Origin: Lusitaniella coriacea LEGE 07157
GTDB taxonomy: Bacteria; Cyanobacteriota; Cyanobacteriia; Cyanobacteriales; Spirulinaceae
Length of the DNA stretch: 64,000 nucleotides
Direction of reading: 5' to 3'
Assembly: GCF_015207425.1 (NCBI RefSeq)
Contig: NZ_JADEWZ010000021.1
Coordinates: 31,341 to 95,340, forward strand
A program made the translations under genes and the position numbers. The notes beneath the pieces were generated by a model. The model saw only the letters and a list, made by a program, of their open reading frames with translations, had not been told where the DNA came from and ran no database searches. Positions 30,335 through 38,599 of the stretch are shown piece after piece. How positions within the stretch are numbered: position 1 is the first letter of the stretch; every line of letters begins with the position of its first letter.

Positions 30335-30435
30335 TATTTTTTCGGCGCGATATCTTTATCTTTGCTATTGTATTCAATCAGAAATCGAGAGTGTGAAGAA
30401 TTTTTGCTTATCTCTATCTCTAAAAGCTCAAAAAT

Positions 30436-30559
30436 TCAATTGTCATACAGTGCGAGAACGATAAGCTGGGTGAAGTTTTCTAAAGAACGGAGATCGCGAA
30501 TTGGGTTGCGTTCGAGATTGAGTTTGGTTAAATACGTGAGGGTGGTGAGGGGAGGATAT
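30436..30559 (-). pseudogene. Frameshifted fragment of a leucine-rich-repeat gene
   Basis: The reverse strand encodes YPPLTTLTYLTKLNLERNPI followed by RDLRSLENFTQLIVLALYDN and a stop at 30436. This is LRR sequence like the gene at 28.2-29.5 kb. The upstream part QIDI (matching the DISPL repeat) is in a different frame, and the YPPL frame has a stop immediately before it. It is therefore a broken remnant of one or two repeats, probably of a second LRR gene. Confidence 0.7.
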
Positions 30560-30690
30560 CAATTTGATAGAAGGCTCTTTGAATTTAAGGTTACCCTTGC
30601 TTAGATTATTTCGCGCTGACCGACTCTGACTGGCAAAGGTCGGTCGGTCTATGGGAATATTGAGAGAAGCTTTATTTTGACCTTGCAACT

Positions 30691-31395
30691 ATGGCAACTT
30701 CCGACCCCTCCTCAACTCGCTTCCGATCTGCCACCGAGTTTCCCAAAAAAATCAAAGATTTAGACCGTTCCGATCTCGCCAAACTCTACAGCGAAATGAG
30801 AGACAGCTTAATCTTCATAAACCGCAGTCGAGCGCAGTTATTGCGGCAGAGTGAAGAACATCAGCAGTCCGTAGAAAAACTCGAAAAGAAAGTAGAACAC
30901 CTGCAAACCCTGATTGACAGTTCGGAGTTAGAGAAACAAGCCTTAACCCAAGCTAACCAATCGACTGCTGCTGAGTTAGAGCGCGAAATTGAAAGTCGAG
31001 AGCAATTGTCGCAACAGAACGAAGAAGATCGGCAGTCCGTAGAAAAACTCGAAAAGAAAGTAGAACACCTGCAAACCCTGATTGACAGTTTGGAGTTAGA
31101 GAAACAAGCCTTAACCCAAGCTAACCAATCGACTGCTGCTGAGTTAGAGCGCGAAATCGAAAGTCGAGAGCAATTGTCGCAACAGAATGAAGAAGATCGG
31201 CAGTCTATCGAAAAACTCGAAAAGAAAGCAGAACACCTGCAAACTCTTGTTGACAGTTTGGAGTTAGAGAAACAAGCCTTAACCCAAGCTAACTTACCTA
31301 TCGCTTCCGGGTTAGGGCGCGATATTAGCTTAATGAGAGGTCAACTCTCTACGACTGTTGATGCCATCGCAGACCTCGATACTTGGCTCCTTTAA
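30691..31395 (+). CDS. Coiled-coil protein with 168-bp tandem repeats
   Basis: The 234-residue protein has a unique N-terminus (FPKKIKDLDRSDLAKLYSEM, RDSLIFINRSRAQLLRQ), then two full copies and a partial third copy of a 56-residue unit, and a short unique end. The unit is QSVEKLEKKVEHLQTLIDS followed by ELEKQALTQANQSTAAELER and EIESREQLSQQNEEDR. The heptad pattern predicts a long coiled coil. The protein is cytoplasmic with no signal peptide, and its function is unknown. The DNA copies are nearly identical, so the array is young and its length may vary between strains. The TAA stop is part of a 3'-end motif copy. Confidence 0.75.
   Translation: MATSDPSSTRFRSATEFPKKIKDLDRSDLAKLYSEMRDSLIFINRSRAQLLRQSEEHQQSVEKLEKKVEHLQTLIDSSELEKQALTQANQSTAAELEREIESREQLSQQNEEDRQSVEKLEKKVEHLQTLIDSLELEKQALTQANQSTAAELEREIESREQLSQQNEEDRQSIEKLEKKAEHLQTLVDSLELEKQALTQANLPIASGLGRDISLMRGQLSTTVDAIADLDTWLL
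30865..31293 (+). repeat. 168-bp in-frame tandem repeat (2.5 copies)
   Basis: Units start at 30865, 31033 and 31201, exactly 168 bases apart, each beginning CAGTC. Units 1 and 2 differ at only a few bases. The period is a multiple of three, so copy-number change keeps the frame. Confidence 0.9.
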
Positions 31396-31413
31396 CGCTT
31401 AATGGGCATTAGG
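31392..31413 (+). repeat. Dispersed 3'-end motif, copy 8 (overlaps a stop codon)
   Basis: TTAACGCTTAATGGGCATTA; its TAA is the stop codon of the coiled-coil gene, in the same direction. Confidence 0.5.
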
Positions 31414-31480
31414 TACTCATCTCAAATCCTTCAAATAGCCTCCATCGCCTATAATTTCAAAGACTTGTCAATCCACTGAA

Positions 31481-32278
31481 ATGAGACAACCGATTATTCA
31501 AGTTGACGCTTTTACCAATACGCCGTTTCGCGGCAATCCGGCTGCGGTGTGCGTGCTGAACGCATCTCAAGATGGAGACTGGATGCAAACGGTGGCGCAG
31601 GAGATGAATTTATCGGAAACGGCTTTCCTAGAGAAGCGAAAGGACGGATTTAATCTGCGCTGGTTTACCCCCACAATAGAAGTGCCACTCTGCGGTCATG
31701 CGACCCTTGCTAGCGCTCACGTTCTTTGGTCGGAAGGCTATCTATCCCCTAATGAGGTTGCTCGTTTTCATACCCAAAGTGGGTTGCTGATGGCGCGAAA
31801 ACAGGGGGATTGGATTGAGTTGAATTTCCCAGCAAATCCCGTACAAACCATTGTCGTCCCCCCGGAGTTGGAGCAAGCTTTGGGCGTACCCATCAAATCC
31901 GTGTGGCACAATTCTTTGGGCTATTTGGTGGAGGTGGAAGCGGCAGAATCTGTCCGACAGATGCAACCGAATATTGCCTTGCTGAAGACTTTACCCGTTG
32001 ACGGTGTAATTGTGACGAGTCAAGACGATCGCGAAAAGTACGATTTTATCTCTCGCTTTTTTGCGCCTGCCCTTGGTGTTGATGAAGATCCGGTGACGGG
32101 TGCGGCTCATTGTTGCCTCGCTCCTTTTTGGCGATCGCGCTTGGGGAAAGATTCCTTTTTGGCATACCAAGCTTCCACGCGGGGAGGCGTTCTCAAAGTT
32201 CGCTACGACGGGGAAAGTCGCGTCTTTCTGAGCGGACAAGCGGTAACGGTGTTGCGTGGTGAATTAGTTTCGTTTTGA
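31481..32278 (+). CDS. PhzF family isomerase-like protein
   Basis: The 265-residue protein starts MRQPIIQVDAFTNTPFRGNP and has LSETAFLE with the catalytic-type glutamate near residue 45. CGHATLASAHVLW and DPVTGAAHCCLAPFW give the two halves of the diaminopimelate-epimerase-like fold of PhzF proteins. In phenazine makers PhzF isomerises DHHA. In cyanobacteria without phenazine genes the substrate is not known. The length (about 260-300) is normal. The gene stands alone downstream of the coiled-coil gene. Confidence 0.88.
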   Translation: MRQPIIQVDAFTNTPFRGNPAAVCVLNASQDGDWMQTVAQEMNLSETAFLEKRKDGFNLRWFTPTIEVPLCGHATLASAHVLWSEGYLSPNEVARFHTQSGLLMARKQGDWIELNFPANPVQTIVVPPELEQALGVPIKSVWHNSLGYLVEVEAAESVRQMQPNIALLKTLPVDGVIVTSQDDREKYDFISRFFAPALGVDEDPVTGAAHCCLAPFWRSRLGKDSFLAYQASTRGGVLKVRYDGESRVFLSGQAVTVLRGELVSF

Positions 32279-32614
32279 ATTTTATGTAGCACTCAGCTAT
32301 CAGCTTGTCAGATTGAGATGAAATCCGGTTAAACAGCCTCAGTGAAAATCGCCGAATACCCTATTGCTATAGGATTACATCAATGGTCAATTTAAAGGCT
32401 GAAGGCTTACAAATTCCTTTAATACGTCGTACTAAACAAACAAATTTTTTTCAAGATTAACTCGCCCTGATTTTTACTTAAGTTTGAACGAAAGAATGCG
32501 AGTTTAAGTGCTGTTAAACGCAAATTGCCTATAAATACTACCCAATACATTAAGTATTTATATACTAAAATCGAATTTCACCCTTGTCAACCAGTCTCCA
32601 AAAATAGGAGGCAA
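32279..32614. other. Intergenic region between convergent genes
   Basis: This 336-base stretch separates phzF (+) and ureF (-). It has GGCTGAAGGCTTACAA (32396-32411), also present near 22334. No clear terminator hairpin or gene was seen. Confidence 0.45.
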
Positions 32615-33280
32615 TTAACTGCGAAACAAGCGCGTATATTGGGTTTCGTGTCCCATGCTGGCGAAGGCAACTCCCCAACTCCATCCTCCTAATTCGCTGT
32701 CGTCAAGTTGTAGGGCTTTTTGGGCGGCTTCTAGGAGGAGAGGGTTGAGGTTAAAGAGGATTTGTTGACCTGCGGTTTGTCCGAGGGGAATGAGTTTTAT
32801 GCCAGCAGTAATGAAGTTGGTTGCCCAACTTTGTAAGTAGGCAAGGGCGGTTGCTTCGGGATCGATTTGCAATTGTGCGGCAATAATGCCGTACGCGATC
32901 GCGTAATTACAGGGAAAAATATTCCCAAAGGGTTGCAGTTCGGGTTGCAGGTGAATTGAGAGTTTGAGGAGAGATTGACCCATCTGCCAACTTTGCTGGC
33001 GCAATTCGCGGGTTTCCCTGCTGGCGGAGAGCCAAGCATTCCAATATTCCAGTTGGGCGCGATCCCCAAAACTTTGATGCCCTCGCACCATCACTGCCGC
33101 TTCCGTGACAATAATCCCATAGCGTAATTCCCGTTCGATCCACGTCTCTAATTGACTTGCCGTGGCAATAACTTGACCCTCTACCAGAGTTTCCAAGCCT
33201 TCTGAATAACTGTACGCCCCGACGGGTAAAGCAGGACTTGCCAGTTGCAGCAGTTTGACCAAAGCAGCGTTTTGCAGCAT
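32615..33280 (-). CDS. ureF: Urease accessory protein UreF
   Basis: The 221-residue protein has the UreF features [20 protein letters not shown] near the N-terminus, then ETLVEGQV, and [20 protein letters not shown] at the end. UreF forms a complex with UreG and UreH/UreD and directs nickel insertion into urease. The other ure genes are not in this window, so ureF is separated from them. It starts three bases after the stop of a Crp/Fnr-like regulator gene and is probably co-transcribed with it. Confidence 0.92.
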   Translation of the reverse strand: MLQNAALVKLLQLASPALPVGAYSYSEGLETLVEGQVIATASQLETWIERELRYGIIVTEAAVMVRGHQSFGDRAQLEYWNAWLSASRETRELRQQSWQMGQSLLKLSIHLQPELQPFGNIFPCNYAIAYGIIAAQLQIDPEATALAYLQSWATNFITAGIKLIPLGQTAGQQILFNLNPLLLEAAQKALQLDDSELGGWSWGVAFASMGHETQYTRLFRS

Positions 33281-33283
33281 TAA

Positions 33284-33841
33284 CTATGAATTCGCAGTGA
33301 CGATAAATCGATGTCGATCCCTCGCAATTTTACCTTCCCGTTCCAATTGTTTGAGCAACCGCGTTACGGTAACTCGCGTGGTTCCCAAAGCCTCTGAAAT
33401 TTGTTGGTGCGTCAGCCAAAAATCGATCGCGCGACCTTGTTCCACTTCCCGACCAAATTTACAAGACAAATACCTCAAAAATTGCCACAGTTGCAACAGT
33501 GCCGGTTGAACGCGCACGATATTGAGCAATTCTTCATTTTGCTGGCAACACAGTATGATGCACTCAAGGAATCGATCCCAATGATGTGCGGGAACTTCTA
33601 TCGCCTCAACCGCTGTCAAACACTCGATGTTGAGGGGAAGGTTCGAGAGGGGTTGACCGACAAGATCGCCATCTCCCCAATACCCTAGCGCGATCGCGTC
33701 CCCTTCGGAATTGCAAGTTAGCGATCGCGCGACTCCCCGTTCGATTTTCCACAACCGATTGGGCGAAAGGGGTAACAGTTCGCGACGCTCAAACGTTCGG
33801 CGAACGGGCAAAGCGGGAAGATACATTACGGTAGCAGTCAT
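33284..33841 (-). CDS. Short Crp/Fnr-family transcriptional regulator
   Basis: The 185-residue protein has a reduced cyclic-nucleotide-binding-like domain (GDAIALGYWGDGDLVGQPLS) and a C-terminal winged helix with the recognition motif THQQISEALGTTRVTVTRLL (about residues 140-160). Full Crp/Fnr proteins are about 220-230 residues, so the sensor domain is shortened and its cAMP-binding residues are not visible. It lies directly upstream of ureF, suggesting a role in nitrogen or urea response, but that is only inference. NtcA itself is excluded by the different length and sequence. Confidence 0.82.
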   Translation of the reverse strand: MTATVMYLPALPVRRTFERRELLPLSPNRLWKIERGVARSLTCNSEGDAIALGYWGDGDLVGQPLSNLPLNIECLTAVEAIEVPAHHWDRFLECIILCCQQNEELLNIVRVQPALLQLWQFLRYLSCKFGREVEQGRAIDFWLTHQQISEALGTTRVTVTRLLKQLEREGKIARDRHRFIVTANS

Positions 33842-33908
33842 GATTTTATAGTGAGGATATTTAGGACACGAACCTATGAAGAACGAGAAAGTTTCGCGAT
33901 AACTAAAT

Positions 33909-34226
33909 TCAATTGTAGCTGCTTGTTGCTACGCGAGTTCCTCCAAAATCGTGTTTGTGGAGTTTAATCTGACAGGCATTACACGCTGCGGTTTGGGGCT
34001 GGAAATCCAAACAGCCAATCGCATCCTCCGTCCCCGCCTTAATCGGACAAACCGTACATTTGAGGCGATGGTCGTTAGTAAAAAATTCGCATTCGTGACA
34101 GGGAATTTGATGCAACTGTTTGACATACCCCAAACCGTTCTGTAGCGTTCTGAATAAGGCAATTACGCCCGCAATTGGTAAGAGCCAAGCACAACAACAG
34201 CAAATAATAGTAGCTAGCATGGGCAT
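33909..34226 (-). CDS. Small conserved cysteine-rich membrane protein
   Basis: The 105-residue protein has an N-terminal transmembrane helix (IICCCCAWLLPIAGVIALF, about residues 7-25). Several cysteines follow in pairs: IPCHECEFF, LKCTVCPI, IGCLDF, CNACQIKL. This resembles a conserved cyanobacterial protein whose function I do not know. The pairs suggest metal binding (zinc or iron-sulfur) or redox chemistry at the membrane surface. It lies between ureF's regulator and isiA but is not closely spaced with either. Confidence 0.7.
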   Translation of the reverse strand: MPMLATIICCCCAWLLPIAGVIALFRTLQNGLGYVKQLHQIPCHECEFFTNDHRLKCTVCPIKAGTEDAIGCLDFQPQTAACNACQIKLHKHDFGGTRVATSSYN

Positions 34227-34406
34227 TTTCTGAAGATCGATTGGGCGAGTTGAAAGACGCGGAGAAACGGAAACTCAGAGACTGTTCTGATTTCGCGAGA
34301 GGAAGTCATAATCCAAGCTCGCAGAGAGACTCTTCCCCCATCTCCCCTCTCCGCGCTGTTCGTGCAAAACCTATCCCTGGGCGAGCGACTCACCCAGGTT
34401 AACGAT

Positions 34407-35435
34407 TTAAGAATCCATCGAACTCAACGCATTTTCCACGCGCTTAAAGTCAAAACCCATCGCCCGCAAAGCGTGCCACAAGTGACCTTGAAGGAAGAAG
34501 AATGCTAAGAAGAAATGGGTATTTGCCAACCAGCACCGCGCCGTATGCTCGCCCAAGGGTAAATTCACCGTATCTGCGAAATAAGGACTAATCCCCAACT
34601 TCACATCAAGGGCAGGGCCATAAAATTCAACGGGATAAGCGAAGGTATTCACCGCACAGAAGTATGCCGCGACAAATCCAGCCAGAGCAATTCCACCAAG
34701 GGAATAGGATAAAATTGCCTCGCCAGAGAAGCTCAAAAACCGTTTTGCCCAAGGAAGCGGTTCTCTGATGATGTGCCAAATTCCCCCTACAATCAGGAGA
34801 ATGCCCACATAAATATGACCGCCTACTAAATCTTCTAGACTATTGAGACTAGCGAAATGGGTTTGATAGCCGTAGATGACCGCAGGATCGAGGGTGGGTT
34901 GAGTCACGACGCGAACCTCCTGTAGGTTGGCATCGTAAAGTCCCCCAAAATACATCGCTTTCGCCGCCAGCAGTAATGCACCCGCACCGAGAAACAGGAG
35001 ATGATGACCTAAAATCATGCCCAACTGTTTTGGATTTTCCCACTCGAAGTGAAACTTGCGAGCGCGACCTTCTGCATTTTTGAGATTTTCTGGTGCTTGC
35101 ACCGTATGGAAAATTGCACCCGCGCCGAGAACGGCAGAGGAGATGAGGTGTAAAACGCCAATGACGAAGTAGGGATAGGTATCTACAATTTGTCCCCCCG
35201 TGCCAACTCCAAATCCTAGGGTGGCGAGATGGGGCAACAGAATGAGTCCTTGTTCGCCCATTGGTTGTTCTGGGATGTATCTAGAGATTTCAAACAGGGT
35301 GAACGCACCCGCCCAGAAAACGATTAGGGCAGCTTGGGCAACGTGTGCCGCAATAAATAAGCCCGATTTATCGGCAAACCGGGCGTTTCCCGCCCACCAA
35401 TCGTATTTAACTTCGGAATTGCCATAGGCTTGCAT
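34407..35435 (-). CDS. isiA: Chlorophyll-binding antenna protein IsiA (CP43')
   Basis: The 342-residue protein resembles CP43 without the large lumenal loop. It has six hydrophobic helices, the N-terminal [20 protein letters not shown], histidine ligands such as [10 protein letters not shown] and [11 protein letters not shown], and [19 protein letters not shown] at the end. Such proteins form antenna rings around photosystem I under iron limitation or oxidative stress. The length fits IsiA (about 340-350); other Pcb-type antenna proteins are close relatives. The ATG has AGGAGGAT, and an inverted repeat lies just upstream. No isiB flavodoxin gene follows, unlike the common isiAB arrangement. 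Confidence 0.9.
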   Translation of the reverse strand: MQAYGNSEVKYDWWAGNARFADKSGLFIAAHVAQAALIVFWAGAFTLFEISRYIPEQPMGEQGLILLPHLATLGFGVGTGGQIVDTYPYFVIGVLHLISSAVLGAGAIFHTVQAPENLKNAEGRARKFHFEWENPKQLGMILGHHLLFLGAGALLLAAKAMYFGGLYDANLQEVRVVTQPTLDPAVIYGYQTHFASLNSLEDLVGGHIYVGILLIVGGIWHIIREPLPWAKRFLSFSGEAILSYSLGGIALAGFVAAYFCAVNTFAYPVEFYGPALDVKLGISPYFADTVNLPLGEHTARCWLANTHFFLAFFFLQGHLWHALRAMGFDFKRVENALSSMDS

Positions 35436-36046
35436 GGGATATCCTCCTTTCTCAATTATTGAGAATAATATTCAACAAGCTCGATCTACAGTAAAGCACT
35501 ATTTCAAGAATTTGTTGCAACTAATTATCATTAATTTTTGTAAAAAAAGTCTTTGTCGTCCTATTTAGAGCAGTCGCCATAACAGTTATCAGCGCCTGAC
35601 GGCAAGGCAGAAGGCAGTGGGCAGTAGGCAGATGGGGCAAGCCTATGCCGAAAAAGAAAGTGAAAAACTCGTTCGACCCAGACTGTATAAAGGTTCGAGC
35701 CATCGAGCGTAATTTTTAGTTTCTGGAGAGTCATCAGAGGGAATAGGGAATAGGGAACAGGTTTTTTCAGTTATCAATCATTCAGTCATCACTGTGTCCC
35801 CGTTTCTCCCGGTCACTGAGCGTGTCGAAGTGCCGCGTCTCAAGAAAGCTCCCCCTGCTCACCTTCACCAATGCCTAATACTCCTGGCTATTGCTATACG
35901 AGGCTCATAGGGAGATGAATCAAAATAAAAGACTAAATTTGGCTTGTAGCTATTGATACTTTGTTGCATTAAACCTCTCGATTTCTCAGAAGCCCGTTGC
36001 TATTGCCTAAACTGGAGAAAGATACTATTGACGCGATCTCGCACTG
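35436..36046. other. Intergenic region upstream of isiA with dispersed repeats
   Basis: This 611-base stretch contains the isiA leader (palindrome at 35450-35464). It also has a 'gcctgacggcaaggcag' element (35588-35670), a GGGAATA-type run (35730-35755), and repeat modules at 35803-35895 shared with 61397-61452 and 3031-3082. No protein-coding gene is evident. A small open frame at 35521-35703 lies in repeat sequence. Confidence 0.5.
35450..35473. promoter_or_regulatory. Palindromic element upstream of isiA, possible Fur operator
   Basis: TCTCAATTATTGAGA (35450-35464) is a perfect 7-1-7 inverted repeat and is joined to GAATAATATTC. It sits just upstream of the AGGAGGAT ribosome site of isiA. 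The AT-rich dyad resembles Fur-type operators, but a leader hairpin is equally possible. Assignment is inferred from the gene, since isiA is iron-regulated. Confidence 0.4.
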
Positions 36047-36436
36047 ATGAAAACTGCCAAAATTCCTGAATTATTCCTTACTGTAGTTCTGATAGCTGTT
36101 TCCGGAGCCTTAGCCGCTTGCGGTCAACGCACGCAATTGGAAGCCTGCAAATTTGTTGAAATTGAAGATGCGGAGGTAGAAGCAGAGTGGGGTGATGTAG
36201 ACATCGAACGAGGCGAAGTTGAGATGGTCTGCGGCGATAAAATCGTTGATGTAACTTGGGGTGAGTTTAAACGACAACTCAAGGTCGATCCTGGACAGTA
36301 CAAACAGAATTTAGAAGCGTTTAAGCAACAGGTCAGTTGCACGATTGATGAAAAGTCGCGCAAAAAGGAAATCTTTTGCCAAAGTGCCAGTAATGGCGGC
36401 GATTTCGTAAACCTGCCTTTTAGTTACGATGATTAG
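36047..36436 (+). CDS. Small lipoprotein of unknown function
   Basis: The 129-residue protein has a signal sequence with lipobox LAAC (Cys at residue 25), so it is exported and lipidated. The mature part is acidic in the first half (EIEDAEVEAEWGDVDIERGE) and has four or more cysteines (CKFVEIE, VCGDKIVD, SCTIDE, FCQSA) that could form two disulfides. It is not recognised. It stands alone, and the reading direction is followed at once by a 3'-end motif copy. Confidence 0.65.
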   Translation: MKTAKIPELFLTVVLIAVSGALAACGQRTQLEACKFVEIEDAEVEAEWGDVDIERGEVEMVCGDKIVDVTWGEFKRQLKVDPGQYKQNLEAFKQQVSCTIDEKSRKKEIFCQSASNGGDFVNLPFSYDD

Positions 36437-36437
36437 T

Positions 36438-36460
36438 GATTTACGCCTAATGTGGATTAA
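36438..36460 (+). repeat. Dispersed 3'-end motif, copy 9
   Basis: GATTTACGCCTAATGTGGAT starts one base after the stop of the lipoprotein gene, in the same direction. Confidence 0.55.
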
Positions 36461-36595
36461 AGCGACTCGCGAGGATATCTAACCCACAGCGCTAGAAACC
36501 GAGATTACGCTTTAACTTTGAACTCAAAAAATGGGGTTGAGATGCCACAATAGAGGGTCAACGCAGTTATTCCCCCTAGCTCAAAAATTTTTGAT

Positions 36596-37123
36596 ATGCA
36601 AATACCAACCGATTTAGCAACCTATACCCAGTGGTCGGGAATCCTGACCCTTGTTTTCTTGGGATTAACCCTTTTAAGTTTTGTTTTTAAGTGGGGGATT
36701 CGCTTCCGCTTGGTGGGGGCTACGAGTTTTATGGGAGTGATTACGGCGAGTATTTTTGCCCTCAGTTTGGGTTTGTTTACGCACACTGAAATTCCGGGTT
36801 CGGTACGCTATACGCTGGTGTACGATAATGCGGGAGATAAGGTGGTTATTGTCGTGCCGCCAACGATTACAGAGTCGGAAACCGCAGCAACTTTGCGCCA
36901 AGCCGCCGCAGATATCATTCCTTTTGGGCGCGCTGGGACATTCGGCACTCAGCTAACCATTCGAGCAAGAACGATGTTGCATCCCGAATTGGGCGTATCT
37001 CAACCGTTATATTTGGGACAAGCGACAAAATTGATGAGCGACAGTAATGCAGAGTTGGACGTTCGTGTTTTTTCAGATCGCTTTGCTCAATTGCCCAAGT
37101 CTTTGCCGGAGTCAAATTCTTGA
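36596..37123 (+). CDS. ycf51: Ycf51 family protein
   Basis: The 175-residue protein has two transmembrane helices (about residues 15-32 and 38-62) followed by a soluble domain, with FTHTEIPGSVRYTLVYDNAG and VIVVPPTITESETAATLRQA. This matches Ycf51, a protein kept in cyanobacteria and some algal plastid genomes. Its function is not established; it is thought to sit in the thylakoid or plasma membrane. An iron-type alcohol dehydrogenase gene lies 132 bases downstream on the same strand. Confidence 0.85.
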   Translation: MQIPTDLATYTQWSGILTLVFLGLTLLSFVFKWGIRFRLVGATSFMGVITASIFALSLGLFTHTEIPGSVRYTLVYDNAGDKVVIVVPPTITESETAATLRQAAADIIPFGRAGTFGTQLTIRARTMLHPELGVSQPLYLGQATKLMSDSNAELDVRVFSDRFAQLPKSLPESNS

Positions 37124-37255
37124 AATAACATTGCCCATAGGCATTGAGGATATCTCAAAAAAATAGCAAGATTTTTGCCGATGTCTGACTGCTTAGGGCT
37201 ATAAATTCGCTACACTGCCTGTAAACATTACCCTTGATAATTTTTGCCTCGAATT

Positions 37256-38410
37256 ATGAATTCCCCCAATCTTCAATCTTTTGCCTTAATGGTTGCTCCT
37301 GCCCAAGTTTTGCGCGGTTCTGGGATACTGTTGGAAGTTGGGGGCGCAATAGGGCGTTTGGGTCAGCGTCCGTTGTTAGTAGGAGGGGGCGCGCGATCGC
37401 GCTCGGTTGTAGAATCTCAATGGCAGCAACTTGTTGACGAACATCAACTCTGTGCCACTTCAGCCCGTTATGAACCGGACTGTTCGGAAACAACCCTCAA
37501 AACCTTAAACCAGATTGCCCAAGACCATCAAGCGGATTTAATCGTCGGTGTGGGTGGCGGGAAAGCCCTGGATGCGGCAAAACTCCTCGCCCATCAACAA
37601 CAACTTCCTATCGTCACGATTCCCACTTCTGGGGCAACCTGCGCGGCTTGGACGGCACTTTCTAATATTTACTCCAATGAGGGGGCGTTTCAATACGATG
37701 TCGCTCTCGATCGCTGTCCGGATTTGCTCATTTTAGATTACGATCTTCTACAAACGGCACCTCAACGAACTTTAGTGGCGGGAATTGGGGACGCGATCGC
37801 GAAATGGTATGAAGCTTCTGTGAGTAGCGGTCATTCTCCCGCAACCCTGACCATCGCAGCAGTCCAGCAGGCAAGGGTTTTGCGCGATATCCTCTTCCAA
37901 AAATCTGCCAAAGCCATTGAAAATCCAGGAGGAGAAGATTGGCGAGAAGTCGTCGATGCAACAGTCCTCTTAGCGGGGGTCATTGGCGGGTTAGGGGGCG
38001 CGCAATGCCGCACAGTTGCCGCCCACGCCGTCCACAACGGCTTAACTCACATCCCGGCAGCCTACGATACGTTACACGGGGAAAAGGTCGCCTACGGCAT
38101 TCTCGTGCAACTGCGCCTCGAAGAAATGGTACAGGGCAATCAGCTTGCTACCTCCACCCGACAACAACTCTTGCAATTTTATAGCGCCATTGGTTTGCCC
38201 CAAAGCTTAGAAGACTTGGGTTTAGGCAGTGCAACCCTTGCTGAACTGCGTCACAGTGCAAAAATTGCCTGCGCGTCTAACTCCGATATCCATCGACTGC
38301 CCTTTCCTGTCACGCCGGAACAATTAATTGCCGCAATGGTGTCAACAACAGTTGTAGCGGAAAGTTCTCGCAAACCTCTCGCAGAGTCACAAAACCCCGT
38401 TAAAGCCTAA
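37256..38410 (+). CDS. Iron-containing alcohol dehydrogenase family protein (glycerol-dehydrogenase-like)
   Basis: The 384-residue protein has the nucleotide-binding GVGGGKALDAAKLLAHQQQL (about residues 101-120) and TIPTSGATCAAWTALSNIYS. The metal-binding part includes GDAIAKWYEA, the histidine AAHAVHNGLTHI and TLHGEKVAYGILVQL. This matches glycerol dehydrogenase/dehydroquinate-synthase-like Fe-ADH proteins, which oxidise or reduce alcohols with NAD(P). The ATG at 37256 is preferred to a TTG four codons earlier. The substrate cannot be fixed from the sequence; glycerol or a related polyol is likely. Confidence 0.85.
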   Translation: MNSPNLQSFALMVAPAQVLRGSGILLEVGGAIGRLGQRPLLVGGGARSRSVVESQWQQLVDEHQLCATSARYEPDCSETTLKTLNQIAQDHQADLIVGVGGGKALDAAKLLAHQQQLPIVTIPTSGATCAAWTALSNIYSNEGAFQYDVALDRCPDLLILDYDLLQTAPQRTLVAGIGDAIAKWYEASVSSGHSPATLTIAAVQQARVLRDILFQKSAKAIENPGGEDWREVVDATVLLAGVIGGLGGAQCRTVAAHAVHNGLTHIPAAYDTLHGEKVAYGILVQLRLEEMVQGNQLATSTRQQLLQFYSAIGLPQSLEDLGLGSATLAELRHSAKIACASNSDIHRLPFPVTPEQLIAAMVSTTVVAESSRKPLAESQNPVKA

Positions 38411-38599
38411 TTTTGGAGGGGGGAATTTAATTCGATGAGAGAAATTAAAAAAAGGATAGGATAGCTTGCGCGCGATCGCGCGGTGAAGATGTCAAGGTAA
38501 GATAGAAACTTCTATTTTCACACAAGCCAGAATAAAGCCCTCGATCTGTTCGCCGTTCCTCCTCCCTCATTTATTGAATTCAAAACTAATTGAAATTTG

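Noticed and set aside
26117..31395. Prophage or integrative element around the LRR/dynamin region
   Set aside because: No integrase, phage structural gene or attachment-site duplication was found; the genes look chromosomal.
35521..35703. 60-codon frame upstream of isiA
   Set aside because: It overlaps a dispersed repeat shared with 56663 and has no supporting signals.
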